From Gammaproteobacteria bacterium (GTDB lineage: Bacteria; Pseudomonadota; Gammaproteobacteria; Steroidobacterales; Steroidobacteraceae), in contig JAGWPD010000190.1 of NCBI GenBank assembly GCA_028870705.1, positions 1 through 43,719 on the forward strand: a DNA stretch of 43,719 nt, in the 5' to 3' direction. Both the position numbers and the translations under genes were made by a program. Position 1 is the first letter of the stretch. Each line of letters begins with the position of its first letter. The notes under the pieces are model-generated. The model was not told where the DNA came from, made no database searches, and worked only from the letters and a program-made list of their open reading frames with translations. Positions 1-7,027 of this stretch are shown here, one piece after another.

Positions 1-360
1 CTGGTGCGCGCTGCAGTCGTGGAAGAACGGGTACGGGCGCTGGTTCCATCGCTCTGGATTTATGAAGTCGGCAATACCATCTCCAGGAGGTTCCCGACGC
101 AGGCTGCGCAGTGGCTTGCTGCGCTGGCGAAGTTTGGGCTCCAAGACGCGCCACGCTCCGACAAATGGCTGACGACGGCGCTGGGGCTCGTCAGTCGCTT
201 CGGGTGCACGTTCTACGATGCGGCCTACCATGCGGTCGCGCTCAGTCACAACGGGGTGTTTGTTACGGCCGACGCCAGGTATGTGAACCTGGCCGGTGAC
301 GCTGGCGGTGTGATCTTGCTTAACGATTGGCGTAGCCCGACGAACCGGCGCCGACGTTAA
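1..360 (+). CDS. PIN-domain (VapC-like) toxin, 5'-truncated by window edge
   Basis: The frame is open from base 1 and ends at a TAA at 358-360, so the N-terminus lies outside the window. What remains resembles the C-terminal two thirds of a type II toxin-antitoxin PIN ribonuclease. A conserved acidic helix (SLWIYEVGNTISRR) is followed by TFYDAAYHAVALSHNGVFVTAD, which carries the typical PIN acidic residues and the T-A-D strand end. The first catalytic Asp and any VapB antitoxin gene would be upstream and cannot be seen. In the family, such proteins cleave tRNA or rRNA when the antitoxin is degraded; that role is inferred from the fold only. The gene is convergent with the enolase-superfamily gene, with the insertion sequence between them. 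Confidence 0.7.
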   Translation: MVRAAVVEERVRALVPSLWIYEVGNTISRRFPTQAAQWLAALAKFGLQDAPRSDKWLTTALGLVSRFGCTFYDAAYHAVALSHNGVFVTADARYVNLAGDAGGVILLNDWRSPTNRRRR

Positions 361-489
361 CGCGTCATCGTTCTGATACGACGAACCTGCCCTTTCCCTG
401 TCTACCATGCGGCTGCGAGTTTCCAGCTTTGAACGGGCCTAAGACGGGGCCATTTTCACTTGATGAGCAGACTCTACACCCGTTCAGGA

Positions 490-508
490 CTAGCAGCCTG
501 ATGCAAAA
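490..508 (+). repeat. Left IS end: CTAG target copy plus 15-bp terminal inverted repeat
   Basis: CTAG (490-493) is followed by CAGCCTGATGCAAAA (494-508). The reverse complement of the whole 19-mer is found at 1774-1792. Because CTAG is its own reverse complement, the repeat can be read either as a 19-bp inverted repeat or as a 15-bp repeat plus a 4-bp target duplication. The second reading fits IS5-group behaviour. Confidence 0.9.
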
Positions 509-1788
509 CGCATGGTTGGATGATATCCGAGTAAAATCGGATGCAGCGATTGAACGCGGAGCGTGATCTGATGCGCGGTGAAGTGAACCCTCAGAGTCAG
601 ATGTTCAGTTACTTCTCGCCCGAGGCGCGAGTGCCGGCGGATCATCCACTGCGTGGCATCAAGGCCCATACGGATCGGGTGTTGAAGGAGCTGTCGGACC
701 AGTTTGCAGCGCTCTATGCCGCGACGGGCCGCCCCTCGATCCCGCCCGAGCAGCTGCTCAAGGGGCAGTTGCTGATGGCGCTGTACTCGGTGCGCTCGGA
801 CCGGCTGTTTTGCCAGATGCTCGATTACAACATTCTGTTTCGCTGGTTTCTGGACATGAGCCTGGACGATGCCGGGCTCGATCAGTCGAACTTCTCGCGC
901 TTGCGCGAGCGGTTGGTGAGCGAGGATCTGGCCCAACGCTTCTTCGATGCGATCGTCCGGATCGCGCGTGAGCAGAACCTGTTGTCCTCGGAGCACCTGA
1001 CGGTGGACGGCACGCTGATCGAGGCGTGGGCCAGTGCCAAGAGCTTCAAGCCCAAGGACGGACCGCCACCACCCAGTGATGGCCGGGGTGGGGTGGACTT
1101 TCGTGGCCGCCCCCGCACCAACGATACGCACGCCTCGAGCACCGACCCGCAGGCCTTGTCGGCCCGCAAGGGTAAAGGCAAGGAAGCCAAGCTGTGCTTC
1201 GGGGGCCATGCGCTCATGGAGAACCGGCACGGACTGTGCCTGGACATCCGCGTGAGCTCGGCGCTGGAGACCGAGCCGGCCGCGGCTGCAGCGCTGCTCA
1301 ATCGCCAGGCCCGCAAGCGCTTGAGGCCCAGCAGCCTCGGAGCGGACAAGGGCTACCACAGCAAGGCTTTCGTCCGCTTCCTGCGCCGCAAGGGGATCCG
1401 ACCGCACATCGCGCAGATCGAAGGCCGCAACACCCCCGGGCTCGACGCTCGCACCACCCGGCATCCGAGTTACTGGATGAGTCAGAAGAAGCGCAAGCGG
1501 GTCGAGGAGATCTTCGGCTGGATGAAGAGCTACGGGGGTCTGCGGCGCACGCGCTTTCGGGGCATCGAGCGGGTGCAGCTGCACGCTCACCTGGTCGGCG
1601 CCGCCTACAACCTGCTGCGCTTGTCTCGATTGCAACCCGCTACGGGATAGGTGTCTCTTGCAGAGGCTCATCACCATGGCCGATCGCGATAACGGCCTCA
1701 CAACCGGCTCGCTTGCCGCACTGATCCGATCCTCCGAACTAACTCGGACATTCATGCCCTTCGTTTCCAGCGCTTTTGCATCAGGCTG
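494..1788 (+). mobile_element. Complete insertion sequence, IS5/IS1182-type
   Basis: The element is bounded by perfect 15-bp terminal inverted repeats (CAGCCTGATGCAAAA at 494-508 and its complement at 1774-1788). It is flanked by a direct CTAG at 490-493 and 1789-1792, giving about 1.3 kb. It carries a single transposase with an intact DDE triad. A 4-bp CTAG-like duplication is what IS5-group elements make at YTAR targets, which supports the IS5 superfamily. The sequence could also be filed under IS1182-like families. Intact ends and an intact transposase suggest a recent, possibly active copy. Confidence 0.9.
571..1650 (+). CDS. IS5/IS1182-type DDE transposase
   Basis: This 359-residue transposase catalyses cut-and-paste movement of the surrounding element. 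The N-terminal part (FSYFSPEARVPADHPLR, then GRPSIPPEQLLKGQLLMALY) is the DUF772-type domain of IS5-superfamily transposases. The DDE residues are visible as Asp in LTVDGTLIEAW (about residue 146), Asp in LGADKGYHS (about 259) and Glu in VEEIFGWMKS (about 312). I chose ATG 571 because family members begin near MRGE and a GGAG lies nine bases upstream. ATG 541 in the same frame would add ten residues without a good ribosome binding site. The gene has no frameshift. A long antisense frame across it is a GC-rich shadow. Confidence 0.88.
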   Translation: MRGEVNPQSQMFSYFSPEARVPADHPLRGIKAHTDRVLKELSDQFAALYAATGRPSIPPEQLLKGQLLMALYSVRSDRLFCQMLDYNILFRWFLDMSLDDAGLDQSNFSRLRERLVSEDLAQRFFDAIVRIAREQNLLSSEHLTVDGTLIEAWASAKSFKPKDGPPPPSDGRGGVDFRGRPRTNDTHASSTDPQALSARKGKGKEAKLCFGGHALMENRHGLCLDIRVSSALETEPAAAAALLNRQARKRLRPSSLGADKGYHSKAFVRFLRRKGIRPHIAQIEGRNTPGLDARTTRHPSYWMSQKKRKRVEEIFGWMKSYGGLRRTRFRGIERVQLHAHLVGAAYNLLRLSRLQPATG

Positions 1789-1792
1789 CTAG
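1774..1792 (-). repeat. Right IS end: 15-bp terminal inverted repeat plus CTAG target copy
   Basis: TTTTGCATCAGGCTG (1774-1788) mirrors the left end exactly and is followed by CTAG (1789-1792). The CTA at 1789-1791, read on the minus strand, is the TAG stop codon of the adjacent enolase-superfamily gene. Confidence 0.9.
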
Positions 1793-2976
1793 ACGATCGG
1801 CTGGTCGGCCATTTCCAGATGCAGCCGCTCGCCCCGGTACGGATGGCGCAACGCGACTTCCTCGTTCAGTTCCACGCCCAGCCCGGGCTCGGTCGGCGGA
1901 ATCACGTAACCCTCGCTCCAGCGGATGGGCTTGCGCAGGATGTCGGCGTGGAAGCCGTCCCAGCGCTCGATGCCCTCGAGGATGAGGAAATTTGGACTGC
2001 AGGTCGCCAGCTGGATGTTGGCGGCGCCGACCACGGGGCCGCAATACAGGTGCGGTGCGATCTGCACATGCTGAGTTTCGGCCATGCCGGCGATCTTCTT
2101 GGCCTCCAGCAGGCCGCCGACGCGCCCCAGGTTCATCTGGAAGATCGCCGCCGATCCCGCCCGCAGCAGGCGCGCGAAATCATACTTGGTGGCGAGACGC
2201 TCGCCAGTGGCGATTGGAATGCTCGTGCCGCGCGCGACGCGCGCCATCTCCTCGGGTGCATCGGGCGGCACCGGTTCCTCGAACCACAGCGGATCATAGG
2301 GCTCGAGCCGGCGCGCCAGCCGGATGGCCCCGGCGGCGGTCATCTGCCCGTGCGTGCCGAACAGCAGGTCGGCCTTGCTGCCGACGGCCTCGCGCAGCTG
2401 GCGCACGAAGCGCTCGGACAGATCGAGCGCCGGGAGCGACAGTTGCCGTCCATCAAAGGCCGAGTAGGGTCCGACCGGATCGAACTTGATCGCGGTGAAT
2501 CCCTGCGCGAGATATTCCGCCGCGCGCTGCGCCGACAGGTCCGGATCATGGTAGACGTCGGTCTTGTCGCCGGGCCGCGCGTAGATATAGGTGTACGAAC
2601 GAAGCCGTTCGTGCACCCGCCCGCCGAGCAGCCTGTACACCGGCTGCCCGGCTTCCTTGCCGATGATGTCCCAGCAGGCCATCTCGAGCGAACTCAGTAC
2701 ACCCATCAGCGCGAGGTCCGGGTGTTGGGTAAAACCCGCGGAATACACGCGCCGCCACATCGCCTCGATGTCATGGGGGTCCTGGCCCTGCAGGTAGCGC
2801 GCGAACACGTCTTCCAGGAGCTTGACCACGATGTCCGGGTGGAATGGCAGGCAGTAGGCCTCGCCGATGCCGGAGACGTTGCCGCTGGTCGTGAGCTTCA
2901 CGAACACGAAATATCGGCCACCGTAATGCGGCGGCGGGTTGCCAACCACGAAGGTCCTGATGTCCTTGAGCGTCAT
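1789..2976 (-). CDS. Enolase-superfamily (mandelate racemase/sugar-acid dehydratase-like) protein
   Basis: This 395-residue protein has the capping domain and the (beta/alpha)7beta barrel of the mandelate racemase branch. Recognisable positions are KFD (164-166), WFEEP (231-235), TGER (257-260, a metal-ligand Glu) and APH (307-309). Family members dehydrate or racemise sugar acids after abstracting the proton alpha to a carboxylate. Two positions look unusual. The strand that normally carries the first metal-binding Asp reads GTHGQ (207-211), and the Asp of the usual His-Asp dyad region reads QMN (280-282). The substrate is therefore unclear. The ATG is preceded by GAGGGA at good spacing. The gene lies 34 bp downstream of the MFS gene, so the two are probably cotranscribed as transporter plus enzyme. 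Its TAG stop sits inside the IS target site. Confidence 0.82.
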   Translation of the reverse strand: MTLKDIRTFVVGNPPPHYGGRYFVFVKLTTSGNVSGIGEAYCLPFHPDIVVKLLEDVFARYLQGQDPHDIEAMWRRVYSAGFTQHPDLALMGVLSSLEMACWDIIGKEAGQPVYRLLGGRVHERLRSYTYIYARPGDKTDVYHDPDLSAQRAAEYLAQGFTAIKFDPVGPYSAFDGRQLSLPALDLSERFVRQLREAVGSKADLLFGTHGQMTAAGAIRLARRLEPYDPLWFEEPVPPDAPEEMARVARGTSIPIATGERLATKYDFARLLRAGSAAIFQMNLGRVGGLLEAKKIAGMAETQHVQIAPHLYCGPVVGAANIQLATCSPNFLILEGIERWDGFHADILRKPIRWSEGYVIPPTEPGLGVELNEEVALRHPYRGERLHLEMADQPIV

Positions 2977-3010
2977 GCGCGGATCCCTCTGGCTTCAGGC
3001 GCGGCCAGGC

Positions 3011-4336
3011 TCATGCGTGAGCCTCCACGGCGATGCCCGTGGCGCGCTCCTGGTCGGCGACGATCCGGCGGGTCGACCAGAAGAAATGGAAAGTGGCCCA
3101 GAAGCCGGTCGGCGCCAGTATCAGCAGCGACAGGCGGAGCGATTCCGGTGTCATCACATGGCCAGGTCCGAGCCAGTCAGCGAGGCTTCCGAACCCGACC
3201 GGAGCCACGATCAGGTTGAAGAAATTGGCGGCGAACAGCGTGCTGGCGCAGAACACCGCGCGCATGCGCGGTTCGGCCAGGTTCAGCAGCAACCCGAAGC
3301 ACGGGCCGATATAGAAATAGATCGAGGGTATGAACAGCCAGAACAGCACCCGCGCCAGCGCCAGCGAATGCGTGGCGTAGATGACGATCGACACGACGGT
3401 GGCGCTGCCGATCCACCAGCCCATGAGCTTGACGATGCGCCGCGGGTTCGCCATCGACGGGCGCGTCAGCAGCCAACCCGTGTACAGCGTTGCCGCTCCG
3501 CCGCCGAACAGGTGGATATTGCCGGTGATCGCACCGGCCTGGCCCGGCGACAGGCCGTAGACGCGGTTCAGGAACATCGGCGTCCAGTACATGAGGCCCC
3601 AGCCCCACAGCGCCGTCAGCGCACTGGCGAACATCACGTGCACCGCCGAACGCTGCGACCACAGGTAGCGCATCGCATCCATGAACGAGGGTTTCGCATC
3701 GGCGATGTGCGCATCGAGGACGCCGCGCCGCGGCTCGCGCACTGTGAACCAGATCAGCAACCCGACCAGCACACCCGGCAGACCGAGCCACAGGAACGGG
3801 GCGCGCCAGCCGTGCAGGTCGGCGATCGCACCGGTCGTGTCGGATGCGAAATACGCGCCGATCGGCGCCCCGAGCGAGAACACCGTCGCGGCCATCGGCC
3901 GGCGCACGGCCGGGAAGTAATCCGAGATGAGCGAATTCGCGCCCGGCGTGCCGCCCGCCTCGCCGACGCCAATGCCGATACGGGCCGCCAGCAGCTGCCA
4001 GAAATTGCGTGACAGGGCCGTCGCCATCGTCATTGCCGACCACCCGATGATCGATGCGGAGACGATCGCGCGCCGGCTGCCACGGTCGATCAGCCAGGAG
4101 ATCGGGAAGCCCATCGTGATGTAGAACAGTCCGAGCCACAGGCCGGTGAGCGCCCCAACGCCGCCCGCGGTCAGGTGCAATTCCTCGCGGATCGGCTCGA
4201 GCACCTGCGTGATCATGTAACGATCCGTGATGCTGAGCGTATATACGCTGCACATCAGCATGAGGACGTACCAGCGGTACGCCATCGAGGGCGGGGCGCC
4301 GGGTGCGGCGGGCGTCGTTCTTTCCGGCTGGGTCAT
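3011..4336 (-). CDS. MFS transporter, spinster-like / organic anion type
   Basis: This 441-residue integral membrane protein shows about twelve hydrophobic segments. The loop after segment 2 (ISWLIDRGSRRAIVSAS) matches the MFS signature DRxGRR in variant form. GIGVGEAGGTPGANSLISDYFP in segment 4/5 is typical of spinster-like MFS carriers common in proteobacteria that use TonB receptors and aromatic or organic acids. It would import a small organic solute into the cytoplasm by ion coupling. The paired enolase-superfamily gene suggests a sugar acid or related carboxylate, but this is inferred from context only. It is the first gene of a two-gene minus-strand unit, divergent from the dehydrogenase at 4562 across about 225 bp. 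Confidence 0.85.
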   Translation of the reverse strand: MTQPERTTPAAPGAPPSMAYRWYVLMLMCSVYTLSITDRYMITQVLEPIREELHLTAGGVGALTGLWLGLFYITMGFPISWLIDRGSRRAIVSASIIGWSAMTMATALSRNFWQLLAARIGIGVGEAGGTPGANSLISDYFPAVRRPMAATVFSLGAPIGAYFASDTTGAIADLHGWRAPFLWLGLPGVLVGLLIWFTVREPRRGVLDAHIADAKPSFMDAMRYLWSQRSAVHVMFASALTALWGWGLMYWTPMFLNRVYGLSPGQAGAITGNIHLFGGGAATLYTGWLLTRPSMANPRRIVKLMGWWIGSATVVSIVIYATHSLALARVLFWLFIPSIYFYIGPCFGLLLNLAEPRMRAVFCASTLFAANFFNLIVAPVGFGSLADWLGPGHVMTPESLRLSLLILAPTGFWATFHFFWSTRRIVADQERATGIAVEAHA

Positions 4337-4561
4337 GCTTGTTGATATCCGGTACGAAACTGACGCTGCGATATTGCCTGAAAACGCCGCCTCAGTCCGT
4401 CTTTAGCGGCCCCGCGAGGTTGCGGCCTCAATTTCGGATAGCGTTTCGCCTCCATATGCTTTTTTTCGATGGGCGCGGTGGGTCGCGGCCGGACCGGAAA
4501 TTCGGAGGCACGCTGTGTAAACTGCGATTCCGGCTTCCAGCGACATGGTCAAGGCGCACAC
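4337..4561. promoter_or_regulatory. Divergent intergenic region (probable back-to-back promoters)
   Basis: This is the longest non-coding gap outside the IS. It separates the start of the minus-strand MFS gene from the plus-strand dehydrogenase. It is visibly less GC-rich than its surroundings and includes a run of seven T at 4460-4466. I could not identify convincing -35/-10 boxes or an operator. The promoter role is inferred only from the divergent arrangement. Confidence 0.35.
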
Positions 4562-5533
4562 GTGGAGCATCCCCGTATCGGATTCATCGGCCTCGGCAAC
4601 GTGGGCGGCAAACTGGCCGGGAGCCTCCTGCGTCACGGCGTGGACCTGACCGTACGCGACCTGAATCCCGACCTGGTCGCGGGCTTCGTCAGCCGGGGCG
4701 CGAAGAGCGCCACCTCGCCCAAAGCGATGGCCGCGCAGGTCGACATCGTGATCACCTGCCTGCCCTCGCCGGCCGCCTCGCGCGCGGTGCTGGAGGGCGC
4801 CGATGGCGTGCTGGCGGGCCTCGCAGCGGGCAAGATCTGGCTCGAGATGAGCACCACTGACCAGGCGGAAGTGCGCCGCATCGGTGCGTTGCTCGAAGCG
4901 CGCGGCTGCCTCGCGATGGATTGTCCCGTTTCGGGTGGTTGCCATCGCGCAGCCACCGGCAACATCTCGATCTTCGCGGGCGGCAGCCGTGCGGCGTTCG
5001 AGCGGGTGCTGCCGGTACTGAAGATCCTCGGCCGGCAGATCCTGCATACCGGGCCGCTGGGCTCGGCCTCGACGCTCAAGGTGGTGACCAACTACCTGTG
5101 CACCGTACACCTGGCCGCGCTCGCCGAGGCGCTTTCGGTGTGCAAGGTCGCCGGCATGGACATGAACACCGCCTACGAGGCGATCCGTATTTCCTCGGGA
5201 AATTCGTTCGTGCACGAGACCGAATCGCAGGTGATCCTCAACGGCAGCCGCGACATCGGCTTCACGATGGATCTGGTGATCAAGGATGTTGGACTGTTCG
5301 ACCAGCTGGGGCGTTCACTGCAGGTGCCCCTCGAGATCTCGCCGCTGGTGCTGGAAATCTTCAGGGACGGCGAGCGCCGCTACGGTCCGCGCGAGCATTC
5401 ACCTAACATCATCCGGCGCATCGAGGACGCGTGCGACATCAGGGTGCTGGGCAGCGGCTTCCCCGCCGAAATGGTCGACGACGAGCCGGAGGCCGCGGGC
5501 TGCGAGGTCAGGCCGCGGGGCCGAACCCAATGA
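4562..5533 (+). CDS. NAD(P)-dependent beta-hydroxyacid dehydrogenase (3-hydroxyisobutyrate dehydrogenase family)
   Basis: This is a 323-residue protein in the usual size range. It has an N-terminal Rossmann motif GFIGLGNVGG (about 7-16), the substrate-binding segment DCPVSGG (about 120-126) and the catalytic Lys in STLKVVTNYL (Lys about 173). The family oxidises a beta-hydroxyacid, or reduces an aldehyde acid such as tartronate semialdehyde, with NAD(P). The specific substrate cannot be told. I chose GTG 4562 because homology begins immediately after it (EHPRIGFIGLG) and an AAGG lies upstream. The frame stays open to an ATG at 4469, but that extension does not resemble the family. It overlaps the convergent aldehyde dehydrogenase by 26 bp. 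Confidence 0.85.
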   Translation: MEHPRIGFIGLGNVGGKLAGSLLRHGVDLTVRDLNPDLVAGFVSRGAKSATSPKAMAAQVDIVITCLPSPAASRAVLEGADGVLAGLAAGKIWLEMSTTDQAEVRRIGALLEARGCLAMDCPVSGGCHRAATGNISIFAGGSRAAFERVLPVLKILGRQILHTGPLGSASTLKVVTNYLCTVHLAALAEALSVCKVAGMDMNTAYEAIRISSGNSFVHETESQVILNGSRDIGFTMDLVIKDVGLFDQLGRSLQVPLEISPLVLEIFRDGERRYGPREHSPNIIRRIEDACDIRVLGSGFPAEMVDDEPEAAGCEVRPRGRTQ

Positions 5534-6941
5534 CGCCCTTGATCTCGAGGAAGTCGTGGATGCCCCAGTCGGCGTATTCGCGCCCGTTGCCGGATTGCTT
5601 GTAGCCGCCGAACGGGGCCATGGTGTCCCAGTCCGGATAGTTCAGCTGCACCTGGCCGGCGCGCAGCTGGCGCCCGACCGCGCGCGCGTGTTCCGGATTG
5701 CCGGACTGCACGTAGGCCGCCAGCCCGTACACGGTGTCATTGGCGATGTCGATCGCCTGCTGTTCCGACTCGTATGGGATGATCGACAGCACCGGTCCGA
5801 AGATTTCCTCGCGCGCGATCGTCATGTCCGGGCGCACCGGCCCGAAGACCGTCGGGCGTGCGTAATAGCCGTGCTTCAGGCCCGCGGGCCGGCCCGGCCC
5901 GCCCGTCACGAGCGGCGCGCCTTCGGCCAGCCCCGCCGCGATGAGCTTCTGGATCTTGTTGAACTGCGCCTCGCTCACGACCGGCCCGAGCTGGATGCCT
6001 GCGGCGCGCGGATCGCCCACCGTATGGCTTTCGGCCGCTTCCTTCGCGATCTGCAGCGCCGCCTCGAGCCGGGCCTTCGGCACCAGCATCCTGGTCGGTG
6101 CATCGCAGGACTGGCCGCTGTTGCTGAAGCAGGCGGCGACGCCCTGCGTGACCGCCGCGCGCAGGTCGGCGTCGGGCAGGATGATGTTGGCCGACTTGCC
6201 GCCCAGTTCCTGCGTCACGCGCTTGACCGTGTCCGCAGCGCTCTTGGCCACCTGGATGCCCGCGCGCGTGGAGCCGGTGAACGACACCATGTCGACGTCC
6301 GGATGGCTGGCGAGCGCCTGTCCCACCGTCGGGCCGTCGCCGTTGACGAGATTGAATACGCCTGGCGGCACCCCCGCCGCGTCCACGATCTCCGCGAAGA
6401 TGATGCCATCGAGCGGCGCGATCTCGCTGGGCTTGAGCACCATCGTGCAACCCGCGGCCAGCGCCGGCGCCACCTTGGTGGTGATCTGGTTGAGCGGCCA
6501 GTTCCACGGCGTGATCAACCCGACGACCCCGATGCCCTCGCGGATGATGCGGGTATTGCCGCGCTGCTGCTCGAATTCGAAATGCTGCAGCGCTGCGATC
6601 GCGGCTTCGAGGTGCGCCCGGCCGGCCCACACCTGTGCATCCCGCGCGAACGACAGCGGCGCCCCCATTTCATCGGACACGACCTGCGCGATCTCCTCGG
6701 CGCGCTCGTTGTAGAGCCGCAGGATCTTCTGCAGCAGCTCGAGGCGATAGGCCTTGCTGGTCCGGGAAAATGCCGGGAAGGCGGCGCGCGCCGCGGTGAT
6801 CGCGCGTGCCGCATCGGCCACCGTGCCCATCGCGATGGTGGCGAATGCTTGCTCCGTCGCGGGGTTGATCACCGGGAGTGTGGCCGCGCTGAGCGGTTCC
6901 GTCCAGGCGCCGTTGATATAGAAGCGGGTCGCGTTTTTCAT
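5508..6941 (-). CDS. NAD(P)-dependent aldehyde dehydrogenase
   Basis: The 477-residue protein has the complete ALDH fold: the PWNWPLNQ cofactor segment, VLKPSEIAPL, FTGSTRAG (nucleotide loop), general-base Glu in QELGGKS (about 245), nucleophile Cys in NSGQSCDAPTR (about 279) and EEIFGPVLS. It oxidises an aldehyde to the acid in the cytoplasm. The sequence around the nucleophile differs from that of the BetB copy at 37446, so it is probably not a second betaine aldehyde dehydrogenase. ATG 6941 is taken as start; an in-frame GTG at 6947 adds two residues. It is divergent from the HyuA-like gene across about 85 bp. It could act with the neighbouring dehydrogenase on a semialdehyde, which is inference. 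Confidence 0.88.
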   Translation of the reverse strand: MKNATRFYINGAWTEPLSAATLPVINPATEQAFATIAMGTVADAARAITAARAAFPAFSRTSKAYRLELLQKILRLYNERAEEIAQVVSDEMGAPLSFARDAQVWAGRAHLEAAIAALQHFEFEQQRGNTRIIREGIGVVGLITPWNWPLNQITTKVAPALAAGCTMVLKPSEIAPLDGIIFAEIVDAAGVPPGVFNLVNGDGPTVGQALASHPDVDMVSFTGSTRAGIQVAKSAADTVKRVTQELGGKSANIILPDADLRAAVTQGVAACFSNSGQSCDAPTRMLVPKARLEAALQIAKEAAESHTVGDPRAAGIQLGPVVSEAQFNKIQKLIAAGLAEGAPLVTGGPGRPAGLKHGYYARPTVFGPVRPDMTIAREEIFGPVLSIIPYESEQQAIDIANDTVYGLAAYVQSGNPEHARAVGRQLRAGQVQLNYPDWDTMAPFGGYKQSGNGREYADWGIHDFLEIKGVIGFGPAA

Positions 6942-7027
6942 CCGCACATGCTACGACATTTTCCGCTACCCGCCTCCGGCTCCCGTAAAATATGGTGTTC
7001 CGGGGCCAGCGCCATGGTGGAAGCACG

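Noticed and set aside
490-1755. Long minus-strand open frame (421 codons) across the insertion sequence
   Set aside because: It is antisense to a transposase with intact DDE residues, shows no family motif, and starts and ends with no relation to the IS ends. GC-rich shadow.
4337-4561. Clear sigma-70 promoters in the divergent gap
   Set aside because: Candidate boxes had wrong spacing or poor match. Only the arrangement supports promoter function.
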